A DNA stretch of 64,000 bases, from positions 248,001-312,000 of the forward strand of contig NZ_SWMU01000002.1 of assembly GCF_006120725.1 (NCBI RefSeq), in the 5' to 3' direction. Source of the stretch: Mesohalobacter halotolerans (GTDB lineage Bacteria > Bacteroidota > Bacteroidia > Flavobacteriales > Flavobacteriaceae). Position 1 is the stretch's first letter, and every line of letters starts with the position of its first letter. Below are positions 25,997-34,259 of the stretch, piece after piece. The notes below the pieces were generated by a model. The model saw only the letters and a list, made by a program, of their open reading frames with translations, had not been told where the DNA came from and made no database searches. The position numbers were made by a program, and so were the translations under genes.

Positions 25997-26356
25997 ATGA
26001 CACGTATAGACATTACCCCGGAAGCTTTAAAAGTTCTGAAACAACTTAAGCATCAACACGGCGAATTAATATTTCACCAAAGTGGCGGTTGTTGTGACGG
26101 TTCTTCACCTATGATTTTTGAAAAAGACGATATGTATCTTGATGATAGCGATATACACATGGGTGACTTAGATGGTGTGCCGTTTTATATGAATCAAGAT
26201 CAATACGAATATTGGAAACATACCCATTTGACCGTTGACATCACAGAAGGTAGAGGCTCAAGTTTTTCACTAGAAATACCACTAGGTTTACGCTTTATTA
26301 TCCATTCTCGACTTTTGAGCAAAGAAGAAAACACTTTTTTAAACGATAAGTCATAA
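25997..26356 (+). CDS. DUF779 domain-containing protein
   Basis: A 119-aa protein. The DUF779 signature is the SGGCCDGSSPMIF block (residues about 30-42), whose vicinal cysteines could bind a metal or react with an aldehyde. A C-terminal SFSLEIPLGLRFIIHSR segment follows. The family is a frequent neighbour of AldB/ExaC-type aldehyde dehydrogenases, and here it lies directly after one. Its role is not established; a chaperone, metal or aldehyde-handling partner for the dehydrogenase is plausible. No membrane segment or signal is seen. Confidence 0.92.
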   Translation: MTRIDITPEALKVLKQLKHQHGELIFHQSGGCCDGSSPMIFEKDDMYLDDSDIHMGDLDGVPFYMNQDQYEYWKHTHLTVDITEGRGSSFSLEIPLGLRFIIHSRLLSKEENTFLNDKS

Positions 26357-26397
26357 TTATATTTTTCAAAACCATTCCATAAAATATTTATTAAATT

Positions 26398-26405
26398 TAA
26401 ATTTG
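26398..26405 (+). promoter_or_regulatory. Predicted -7 promoter element for acs
   Basis: TAAATTTG (TAnnTTTG), 40 nt upstream of the acs ATG at 26446. It suggests acs can be expressed apart from the aldehyde dehydrogenase. Confidence 0.45.
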
Positions 26406-26445
26406 AAATTAGAGTTTAAATTCATTTCTAAACCTATAATACATT

Positions 26446-28356
26446 ATGAGTCATTACCATATCAAACACCTTGAAGAATACTACCAAGTTTATAGAAAAT
26501 CTATTCGTAACCCGGAAATATTTTGGGAAGAAATTGCTGAAGAGCATTTCATGTGGCGCAAGAAATGGGATAAGGTTTTAGATTGGGATTTTTCTAAACC
26601 GGAAATCAAGTGGTTTGATGGAGCTAAACTTAACATCACCGAAAATTGTATCGACCGACATCTCAATACACAAGCCGATAAAACGGCCATACTTTTTGAA
26701 CCCAACAACCCCGATGAAGGTGCAGAACATATATCTTACAAACAATTACATGAACGGGTTTGCCGGTTTGCTAACGTATTAAAATCAAAAGGCATTCAAA
26801 AAGGCGATCGGGTCTGTATCTATTTACCCATGATACCGGAATTGGCCATTTCCGTTTTGGCTTGTGCTCGTATTGGTGCCATACATTCAGTAGTATTTGC
26901 TGGATTTTCTGCTAATGCCCTTGCCACACGCATCAACGATGCAGAGTGCAAAATGCTCATAACAAGCGATGGCTCTTATCGAGGTCAAAAAACTATAGAT
27001 CTTAAAGGTATTGTAGATGAGGCTTTAGAATCATGTGCATCTGTTGAAAGTGTTTTGGTAGTTCAACGCATAAAGTCTGATGTTAATATGAAATCCGGTC
27101 GTGACGAATGGTTACAACCGCTTCTAGACCAAGCTGATAAAACTTGTGAGGCTGAAATCATGGATGCCGAAGATCCGTTATTTATTTTATACACATCCGG
27201 ATCAACCGGTAAGCCCAAAGGCATGGTGCATACCACTGCAGGATATATGGTATATACGGCTTATACGTTCAAAAATATATTTCAATATAAAGATAAAGAT
27301 GTGTATTGGTGTACCGCAGACATAGGCTGGATAACAGGTCACAGTTATATTGTTTATGGTCCGCTTTGCAACGGTGCAACTACAGTCATGTTTGAAGGTG
27401 TGCCTAATTATCCGGATTTTGGTCGGTTTTGGGATATTGTTGAAAAACATAAAGTTAATCAATTCTATACAGCGCCAACTGCTATTCGTGCGTTAGCCAA
27501 AGAAGGTATTGAGCATATAGAGAAACACGATTTATCAACTTTAAAAGTCTTGGGCACGGTTGGCGAACCCATCAATGAGGAAGCCTGGCATTGGTATGAT
27601 GATAATGTGGGTAAAAGAAAATCTCCCATTGTAGATACGTGGTGGCAAACCGAAACCGGTGGTATCATGATTTCTCCAATTCCTTTTGCCACACCAACCA
27701 AACCGACTTATGCCACTTTGCCATTTATAGGTATCCAGCCTGTTTTAATGGATGAAGATGGAAAACCTGTAAAAGCCAATCAAGTTGACGGGCGTTTATG
27801 TATCAAATTTCCTTGGCCAAGTATAGCTAGAAGCATTTGGGGCGATCATCAGCGTTACAAAAACACGTATTTTTCAGCCTTCAAAAACATGTATTTTACT
27901 GGAGATGCAGCTTTTAGAGATGAAGTGGGTTACTACCGCATTACGGGTAGAGTAGATGATGTGATTATTGTTTCCGGGCACAATCTTGGTACGGCACCTA
28001 TTGAAGACGCTATCAATGAGCATCCTGCTGTAGTAGAAAGTGCGATTGTAGGTTATACACACGACGTTAAAGGCAATGCGTTATACGGTTATATCACCAT
28101 GAAAGACACCGGAGAAAGCAGAAATCAAGATAACGTAAGACAAGAAATCAATCAAATTATTACTGAACAAATTGGACCTATCGCTAAACTGGATAAAATT
28201 CAATTTACCAAAGGTTTACCAAAAACCCGAAGTGGTAAAATCATGCGTCGAATTTTAAGAAAAATCGCTTCAAATGATACGAGTAATTTGGGTGATACCA
28301 GTACATTACTTAATCCAGAAGTCGTTGAGGAAATTATAAAGGGCTATCTAAAATAA
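26446..28356 (+). CDS. acs: Acetyl-coenzyme A synthetase
   Basis: A 636-aa AMP-forming acetate-CoA ligase. The phosphate-binding loop is YTSGSTGKPKG (about residues 249-259). The acetate-pocket and adenine block is DTWWQTETGG (about 395-404). The C-terminal PKTRSGKIMRRILR holds the catalytic Lys, the usual acetylation control point. Length and N-terminus (HYHIKHLEEYYQVYRKSI) are normal. It lets the cell use acetate, and with the upstream aldehyde dehydrogenase acetaldehyde, as a carbon source. A strong terminator follows within 10 nt of the stop. Confidence 0.98.
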   Translation: MSHYHIKHLEEYYQVYRKSIRNPEIFWEEIAEEHFMWRKKWDKVLDWDFSKPEIKWFDGAKLNITENCIDRHLNTQADKTAILFEPNNPDEGAEHISYKQLHERVCRFANVLKSKGIQKGDRVCIYLPMIPELAISVLACARIGAIHSVVFAGFSANALATRINDAECKMLITSDGSYRGQKTIDLKGIVDEALESCASVESVLVVQRIKSDVNMKSGRDEWLQPLLDQADKTCEAEIMDAEDPLFILYTSGSTGKPKGMVHTTAGYMVYTAYTFKNIFQYKDKDVYWCTADIGWITGHSYIVYGPLCNGATTVMFEGVPNYPDFGRFWDIVEKHKVNQFYTAPTAIRALAKEGIEHIEKHDLSTLKVLGTVGEPINEEAWHWYDDNVGKRKSPIVDTWWQTETGGIMISPIPFATPTKPTYATLPFIGIQPVLMDEDGKPVKANQVDGRLCIKFPWPSIARSIWGDHQRYKNTYFSAFKNMYFTGDAAFRDEVGYYRITGRVDDVIIVSGHNLGTAPIEDAINEHPAVVESAIVGYTHDVKGNALYGYITMKDTGESRNQDNVRQEINQIITEQIGPIAKLDKIQFTKGLPKTRSGKIMRRILRKIASNDTSNLGDTSTLLNPEVVEEIIKGYLK

Positions 28357-28359
28357 AAA

Positions 28360-28386
28360 AAAGCTGAGCATATTCTGCTCAGCTTT
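28360..28386. terminator. Terminator downstream of acs
   Basis: A perfect 11-bp stem (AAAGCTGAGCA / TGCTCAGCTTT) with a TATTC loop, preceded by an A-run. It lies directly after the acs stop. Confidence 0.92.
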
Positions 28387-28445
28387 AACTAGGATAGTTT
28401 AGGCTAATCCATTAGTTAGTCAACTCAAATAAAAACTAGAAGTGA

Positions 28446-29003
28446 TTAATTATTTTCTATAACATTTTGAATTTTTTGTTCTAAAAGTTCAATTTTAGAA
28501 TTGAGTTTATCAATCTGTTCCTGTTGATTTTTATTTTCAGACTTAAGCTTATCTATTTGCAGTTGCAGTTCTTGAATACCTTGAATTGCTATCAGACTCA
28601 GGCCTGCATAATTTACGCCTAGTTTATCGCTTTTTTCATCTTGGTGAACAAACTCAGGAAACACCTCTTGAATTTCTTGAGCAATAACACCTGTTATTTC
28701 AGTTTTTGATTTGTCTCTTTTATAATTGTATTTAACAACTTTAATTTGATTAAGCTTATCTAAAATATTAGCCTGAGCAGGTCTAATATTTTCTTTTAAA
28801 CTTCTATCAGATGTTTGTACATAAGCTCCGGAAAAATCATTTATATAAGACACATTATTATTTTCATAACTAAAACGTAAAAAAGCAGTTGACATGTGTA
28901 TGTTCCAATAATTTGAATTACCCACATTAACAATCCCTATTCCATCACCATTAGGGGTTGTATTGGTCTTGACCTCAACGGCCAGTTTGTGTTGTGGATC
29001 TGA
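28446..29003 (-). pseudogene. Truncated S74-type tail-fibre/chaperone-domain protein
   Basis: The C-terminal part of a Bacteroidota cell-surface protein ending in a peptidase S74 (intramolecular chaperone) domain: TSDRSLKENIRPAQANILDKL, then GVIAQEIQEVFPEFV, NYAGLSLIAIQGIQELQ and a terminal coiled coil. The frame reads back past the first usable start (GTG at 28925, ATG at 28895) through SDPQHKLAVEVKTNTTPNG, the usual text following the GIGT motif of such proteins. All similarity stops at about 29003. No signal peptide or upstream repeats remain. The other side of the break is a truncated gene on the opposite strand. A short protein from 28925 could still be made. Confidence 0.7.
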
Positions 29004-29006
29004 GAG

Positions 29007-30061
29007 ACACCAAAAAGATTTTTGTGTAACAGCAAATCAGACTGTAGAGGACTTAAGTGTCGAACTTTTTCCATTAGACGATGCTGTTCCTGGATTTGAA
29101 TCTGATTATGAGCTAATTGTTGAAAACAAAGGCACCACATCAATTCAGAATGTTCAAGTCACTGTGAATTTTGAAAATACTAAGCAAAGCTTTATTTCAG
29201 CCAGTCAAACCCCTTCAACCAGCACCTCAAACTCTATAACATTTACCATTTACAATCTACCGATACTGGGTTCAGAGGTAATTAATTTTACATTGTTAAA
29301 TGTTCAGCCACCGACACTTAACAGCGGTTATTTGGTCATCATTAATGCAGATGTTAGCCCAGATAATAATGATGCCAATCCGGACGATAATAGTGTTAGT
29401 TTTGACCAAATCGTAGTTAATTCTTTTGACCCCAACAATAAACTCGTCACTCAAGGCGATGAAATTACTATTGATAAAACCGATGAATACCTCGATTATA
29501 AGATCCGATTTCAAAATGTAGGAACTGCCAATGCTATAAATGTTGTAATAACCGATACTATTAGCAGTAAACTGGATTGGACAACTTTTCAACCCATTAA
29601 TTCCAGCCATGATTACCGTTTAGAGTTAGTTGATCAAGAAGAAATCAATTTTATCTTTGAAAACATCAACTTGCCTTACGAAGCCATTGATGAACCTGGT
29701 AGTAATGGTCATGTCAGCTTTAAAATTAAACCTAAAAATGATGTGCAAATTGGCGATATCATAGACAATAAAGCTTACATCTTTTTTGATTTTAACGCAC
29801 CAATCATTACCAATACAGTTTCTACTGAAGTTGTGGACAATCTTAATATTACAGATTTTGAACAAGCTCAACAAATTAAATTGTCCCCAAATCCTGCTGA
29901 AGATCAAGTTAAAATTGTTCACAATTCTAATATTGATATCCATAATGTTGAAATTTTTAATTCTATAGGAAAACGGCTTAAGACCATTAAAAATAAGTCT
30001 TTACTAGATAATCGATACAACATTGGGTATCGTAGTAAAAAAATTGATTGTAAAAGATTAA
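29007..30061 (+). pseudogene. Truncated and frameshifted T9SS-sorted surface protein (DUF11/DUF7619-like)
   Basis: The reading frame starts abruptly at about 29010 with KDFCVTANQTVEDL, interior text of large flavobacterial secreted proteins. It runs through DUF11-like beta-sandwich repeats (VVNSFDPNNKLVTQGDEI, YLDYKIRFQNVGTANAINV, DIIDNKAYIFFDFNAPIITNTV) to a type IX secretion sorting domain (IKLSPNPAEDQVKIV). Near 30007-30014 the frame shifts: the proper tail TTLGIVVKKLIVKD followed by TAA is read in the next frame (30017-30061), and about a dozen expected residues are missing. In the original frame it ends at 30075, overlapping the Nramp gene. There is no signal peptide. It looks like a remnant. 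Confidence 0.7.
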
Positions 30062-31305
30062 TAAAATATATTTAGACCAAGATAAAATACACCAAAACCC
30101 ACCAAAAACCATAGACAGACCTGGCTAAACCAATAATAAATAGGTTTAGGTCGGTTATCTTTAGGAAAATTTGAAGATGTTACCAATTTTAAGTTTAGCC
30201 AAGCAATAATTGGAGTCGTTAAGAAAGCAACACCGGTGGCAAAATCTATAAAAATAGTAAAGCGATTTGAAAAGAAATAAAGTAACGCTATGCTTAAAAC
30301 AGCTATTATAAACAACAGTAAGATATAATTTGATTTGTGGGTATTGGTCGATTGTGACCTGTGTTTAAGATACTCATCAAACACCCTTGGATAGGCATCT
30401 GTTACCGCTAGAGTAGTGCTAAACATTGCAAAAAAAGCAGCTACCGCGATGATGGTTTTGCTCCATTCTCCAATAGTATATTGGTACATTTCAATCAATT
30501 GGCCAGAAAACCCTACAGCAGTTGTTGAAATAACAATATCTCTCCCAAAGAAAACCAATACCCCAAGCAGAAAAAATAATAAGCCAATAAATGAAGCTGA
30601 GAGATAACCTATATTAAAATCAATTAAACTATTTTTTACAGAATTGTTTAGGTATTGTTTATTTTTTTCTTTAGTCCATATAGAGTGCCAAACAGAGGCG
30701 TCAACTGGAATGGGCATCCAGCCCATAAAAGCAATGATAAAAGCTAAAGAGCTCACAGTCCATAAGTCAGGATGTGTGTAGTTAAACAAATAGGTGTTTT
30801 TTTCATTACCAACAGCTAGAAAAACGGCAATTAAGGTCGCTAAAGTTAAACCGCTTATCAGTAATTTCATCAATCGGTCTATAGTTTTGTAGCGACCTAT
30901 CGATAATATGATTATACATAAACTTAAGATAATACAAGACCACCCAAAAATACTGATTCCTGTTTGAAATAAGTATTCTGCAAGTCCCGCAGTGACTAAA
31001 GTGACAGCCGCTTGTATAATAAAAACACTGCCAATGCTGATTATAAAATACAACTGTAAAGCCCATTGACCAATACTTTTGTAACCTTCTATTAAGGTAT
31101 TACCTGTAGATGAAGTATATCGTGGCCCAAACTCCATAAATGGATATTTGGTTATGCAAGCCAAAACCAAAGCCCAAATCAGAACAAACCCGAACTCTGC
31201 ACCAGCTCGTGTGGCTTGCACCAGATGAGAGACTCCAATTGCTGCTCCAGCTAATAAAAATCCAGGGCCTATAGATTTGATGAGTTTTATAAAAGACTGC
31301 CTCAA
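30058..31305 (-). CDS. Nramp-family membrane transporter homologue with altered metal-site motifs
   Basis: A 415-aa protein with about eleven membrane segments and clear Nramp-family layout (GPGFLLAGAAIG at residues 13-24, then VQATRAGAEFG). The two canonical metal-binding motifs are changed. The DPGN of helix 1 is replaced by GVSH (24-27), and the MPH of helix 6 reads MPI (197-199). It is therefore unlikely to bind Mn/Fe in the classical way; the substrate could be a different ion or solute. It starts 2 nt after the preceding gene, so it is the last gene of the tsaD operon. Its 3' end overlaps the frame of the convergent remnant gene. Confidence 0.85.
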   Translation of the reverse strand: MRQSFIKLIKSIGPGFLLAGAAIGVSHLVQATRAGAEFGFVLIWALVLACITKYPFMEFGPRYTSSTGNTLIEGYKSIGQWALQLYFIISIGSVFIIQAAVTLVTAGLAEYLFQTGISIFGWSCIILSLCIIILSIGRYKTIDRLMKLLISGLTLATLIAVFLAVGNEKNTYLFNYTHPDLWTVSSLAFIIAFMGWMPIPVDASVWHSIWTKEKNKQYLNNSVKNSLIDFNIGYLSASFIGLLFFLLGVLVFFGRDIVISTTAVGFSGQLIEMYQYTIGEWSKTIIAVAAFFAMFSTTLAVTDAYPRVFDEYLKHRSQSTNTHKSNYILLLFIIAVLSIALLYFFSNRFTIFIDFATGVAFLTTPIIAWLNLKLVTSSNFPKDNRPKPIYYWFSQVCLWFLVGFGVFYLGLNIFY

Positions 31306-31307
31306 GT

Positions 31308-31913
31308 TTATTTAAATTGTGGGTTGGTTAGACATTTGATATTATCTATAAAAAAACGACTAGGATTTGTGGTAATGATTTGATCTTCAAACTGTTCTTC
31401 AAGTTCAGTTTTGAGAACGAAGGTGTTTTCATAGTTTTTAGCTATAATTTTCATTAAAATAACTTCAGACTGTATAAGTTCATCATAAGCCTGTTGCGTA
31501 AGAATAAATCTCGCATAATTAGAAACCGAGCTGTAATTGTTTTTTTTATCGTAATAATTAACTCCGCAAATCTTCTTCTCGCGTTGAAATAAACTAATTA
31601 TAGTGTTATTTTTAAGAGAAAAACTTAGTTTCGTTCCTTGTCTAAAACAAATTGGCTCTAATTTTTGAGTTTTTGAGTCTTTAGTGATTTCAATTTCTAT
31701 GAAAAATTTATTATCAATTCTAATTAAAGAGGCTAAAATTATTCTACCGTTTAGAGGTGTTTCGTAAAGATCTAATGTTATTGGCGAGAGCTTAAGCGTA
31801 GCTTCATTAGTTTTATTGTCGTATTTTATGCGTTCATAGTTACACTGCCCATAGATTAGAATGCTAAAACAAATCCATAATAAAAATAGCAATTTAACTG
31901 ATTTCACACTCAT
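31308..31913 (-). CDS. Hypothetical secreted protein
   Basis: A 201-aa protein when started at the ATG at 31913, which leaves 1 nt to the upstream methyltransferase stop. A longer frame from 31988 would overlap that gene and bury the signal peptide. Residues 1-23 form a signal peptide (VKLLFLLWICFSILIYGQ, cleaved near GQC). The mature part is beta-rich, with three to four cysteines and no recognised domain. It lies in the tsaD operon between the PG1098-like methyltransferase and the Nramp homologue. Function unknown. Confidence 0.72.
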   Translation of the reverse strand: MSVKSVKLLFLLWICFSILIYGQCNYERIKYDNKTNEATLKLSPITLDLYETPLNGRIILASLIRIDNKFFIEIEITKDSKTQKLEPICFRQGTKLSFSLKNNTIISLFQREKKICGVNYYDKKNNYSSVSNYARFILTQQAYDELIQSEVILMKIIAKNYENTFVLKTELEEQFEDQIITTNPSRFFIDNIKCLTNPQFK

Positions 31914-31914
31914 G

Positions 31915-33099
31915 TCATATTTTATCACAAAGTAAGACAATTTTTTGATTTTTAAAATCTGTTGTAAAAAACGTATAACTTTTACCACCGTCTTTGAGTT
32001 TATACTTTGCCTTGACTTGTTCAGACTTTAAAGGGTAGTTTCTGCAACTCACATTAGATTTTAAATCGGGGATATTATTTTTTATATTTTTTGATTTAGG
32101 CGAAAAAACTGATTTGATTTTAAAACGACGCCCTGGAAATTCTATAAGTGTATCGCTTGTAAACAAATGCGAATTTTTGGCTAATGCTGAAAGTCTGAAA
32201 CGCAAAGATAATAGACCAAATAATTGAGATTTCATGAGCGCAGCATTGGGTTCGTAGAGATAAGTTTTGGGTTTAGATATTGATGGACTTGGGTTTGCAG
32301 ATGTTAATTGACTTTCAAAACCAGGCTGTCCTGACTCAAGATTAATAGCTTTTAAAATGGGTAAACTTTTAGTCGAAGAAAAATCGATGAGCAGCAATAC
32401 CTCTTTGACTTCATTTTTAATTGCAATAATATGTATTTCAGATATATTGTGTATTTTATTTAAGCAATACTTTAAGTCGAGTAGTGGTGAAGTCTTAATT
32501 AAAATGCGATTTGATCTGGATTTAAATAAATCTAAAAATTCTAAAACATTAGGTGAAGCATCTTCAAGTCTAAAGACTTTGCTTTGATGTTGATTTCGTC
32601 GAGCTGGATCGACGTATATCAAGTCATATTTAGTTTTCTTCTGTCTAATAAATTCTATCCCATCGGTTAGGTGAAATTTTATTTTTGGGTTTTGAATTTT
32701 TAGATTGTGCTTAGCATATTCAAAAGTTTTCGGGTGGACTTCACAGTAGGTGACATTTTCAGCATTTTCAGCAAATGCTAAAGCGTCAATTCCCATACCA
32801 CCAGTAATATCAATAACCTTATCATCAGATTTTAAAAATTGAGCCTTGTATTTTGCGGTAATTTCAGACGAAGACTGTTCTAAGTTAAGTTTTGGTGGAT
32901 AAATGATCTGCTCATTAGAATACAATGTCGGAAATTTCGTTTTAGCAATCTGTTTCCCTTTAATTTGCTGAGCAATATGTTGAATACTAACGGTTTTAAA
33001 AGAGCTTCCTTTTAAAATTAGCGCCGGTATATCATCGTTTTCATGATGTTTTATAAAATCTATAATTTTAGGATGTAAAATATTTTTGTTAACACTCAT
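31915..33099 (-). CDS. Class I SAM-dependent methyltransferase with THUMP-like domain (PG1098-like)
   Basis: A 394-aa protein starting at the ATG at 33099. This ATG overlaps the stop of the upstream gene as ATGA; a longer start at 33117 would lengthen the overlap without gain. An N-terminal helical region is followed by a Rossmann methyltransferase: VIDITGGMGIDALAF (motif I, about 97-111), TYCEVHP (motif II) and YVDPARR (motif IV, about 162-168). A THUMP-like/ferredoxin-like C-terminal domain covers about 300-394. DPARR instead of NPPY suggests RNA-guanine or related N-methylation, as in PG1098-type proteins. The target is unknown. It sits in an operon with three other RNA-modifying enzymes. 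Confidence 0.85.
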   Translation of the reverse strand: MSVNKNILHPKIIDFIKHHENDDIPALILKGSSFKTVSIQHIAQQIKGKQIAKTKFPTLYSNEQIIYPPKLNLEQSSSEITAKYKAQFLKSDDKVIDITGGMGIDALAFAENAENVTYCEVHPKTFEYAKHNLKIQNPKIKFHLTDGIEFIRQKKTKYDLIYVDPARRNQHQSKVFRLEDASPNVLEFLDLFKSRSNRILIKTSPLLDLKYCLNKIHNISEIHIIAIKNEVKEVLLLIDFSSTKSLPILKAINLESGQPGFESQLTSANPSPSISKPKTYLYEPNAALMKSQLFGLLSLRFRLSALAKNSHLFTSDTLIEFPGRRFKIKSVFSPKSKNIKNNIPDLKSNVSCRNYPLKSEQVKAKYKLKDGGKSYTFFTTDFKNQKIVLLCDKI

Positions 33100-33599
33100 A
33101 ATTGCTGATTTACACATTCGTAAAGTACAATTGCTGCTGCTTGCGCTACATTCATACTGGTATTCTGACCATACATTTCAATGTGAACACATTTATCAAC
33201 ACATTTTAAGATGTCGTCCGAGAGACCAGAAATTTCATTGCCAACAATCAATGCTGTATTGTCTTTAAACTTTGTTTGAGCTAAGGCTATGCTCGTATCA
33301 CAATGTTCAATGGCCACACTTTCAAAGTGTTTGTTTTTAAGACTTTTATAAAGTGTAAAAAAATCATTATAGTAAGTAAGTTCAATAAATTGATTTGAAT
33401 GACGAGCGGTTTTTTTAAATCGATTAGAATTTAAAATATTGGTATTGTTTTGATGTATGTAGAGTTTTGCAACGCCAAAAGCATCAGCTATCCTGAAAAT
33501 GCTACCTAAATTGGCTGGCGATTGCAACTTGTCGCAAATTAAGACAATAGATAGATTGTGTTTATTGTTATTAATAAGATCATGCGGCAGTTGTTTCAT
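33096..33599 (-). CDS. SpoU/TrmH-family RNA methyltransferase
   Basis: A 167-aa SPOUT-class RNA 2'-O-ribose methyltransferase. Motif 1 is LQSPANLGSIFRIADAFG (about residues 26-43). Motif 2 is ALIVGNEISGLSDDIL (about 113-128). Motif 3 is IEMYGQNTSMNVAQAAAIVLYE (about 137-158), which forms the knot and SAM site. There is no N-terminal L30e-like substrate domain, as in TrmL-like short forms, so a tRNA anticodon-loop target is possible but unproven. I chose the ATG at 33599 over an upstream TTG. The downstream gene starts within its stop codon (ATGA). Confidence 0.9.
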   Translation of the reverse strand: MKQLPHDLINNNKHNLSIVLICDKLQSPANLGSIFRIADAFGVAKLYIHQNNTNILNSNRFKKTARHSNQFIELTYYNDFFTLYKSLKNKHFESVAIEHCDTSIALAQTKFKDNTALIVGNEISGLSDDILKCVDKCVHIEMYGQNTSMNVAQAAAIVLYECVNQQL

Positions 33600-33607
33600 T
33601 ATCAAGT

Positions 33608-34249
33608 TTAGTTTGAAAATACGTACTTGATGATATTAGCGCCCATTTTTAAAGCCTTTTGCCTTACTTCTTCTGGATCGTTGTGGACTTCAGGGTCTTC
33701 CCACCCATTGCCCAAATCACTTTCGTATGAGAATATTAAAATCAATCTATCTTCATGAGTTATTCCAAATAATTGTGGTGGCTTGCCATCGTGTACATGA
33801 ATCTTTGGCAGTCCTTTAGGAAAACTAAAAGTCTGCGAAAATATAGGATGATCTGCTGAAATTTCCTCCAAAATTTTATCTGGAAAAACTGTTTTTAGTG
33901 CTTTTCTAAAATATGGTTCTAAACCATAATTATCATCGACGTGAAGAAAACCACCACTTAACAAGTAGTTTCTAAGATTCTGAGCATCTTTTTCAGTAAA
34001 AAATATATTACCGTGTCCAGTTAAATATATATAAGGATAATTGAATAACTCTGGCGAATCAGGGGTTACGGTTGGTATTTTTTCTGATATTGAGGTGTTA
34101 ATTTCAGCATTGCAAAATCTAACAAGGTTAGGAAGAGCAGTAGGATTGCTATACCAATCGCCACCACCTTTATACTTCATGACGGCGATTTCTTGCCCAA
34201 TCGTGTCATGCGAAAAAAACATTATAAGAATAAGGCAAATATATCTCAT
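33608..34249 (-). CDS. DUF4159 domain-containing secreted protein
   Basis: A 213-aa protein. A signal peptide (residues 1-18, ending TIGQ) precedes a single DUF4159 domain: MKYKGGGDWYSNPTALPNL, YIYLTGHGNIFFTEKDAQNLRNYLLSGGFLHVDD and DHPIF. These proteins have a ThuA/glutamine-amidotransferase-like fold and are probably periplasmic. No activity is known. It lies in the tsaD operon, 8 nt before the SpoU gene and 10 nt after rsmE; its link to RNA modification, if any, is unclear. Confidence 0.88.
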   Translation of the reverse strand: MRYICLILIMFFSHDTIGQEIAVMKYKGGGDWYSNPTALPNLVRFCNAEINTSISEKIPTVTPDSPELFNYPYIYLTGHGNIFFTEKDAQNLRNYLLSGGFLHVDDNYGLEPYFRKALKTVFPDKILEEISADHPIFSQTFSFPKGLPKIHVHDGKPPQLFGITHEDRLILIFSYESDLGNGWEDPEVHNDPEEVRQKALKMGANIIKYVFSN

Positions 34250-34259
34250 GGTTTAAGGT

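Noticed and set aside
28446-29003. Prophage tail-fibre gene, because of the S74 chaperone domain
   Set aside because: No other phage gene is present, and S74 tails are common on Bacteroidota surface proteins; the neighbouring remnant is also a secreted host-type protein.
29296-29943. Two minus-strand frames of about 105 codons opposite the T9SS remnant
   Set aside because: They are antisense shadows; the plus-strand frame has clear DUF11-like and sorting-domain residues and these have none.
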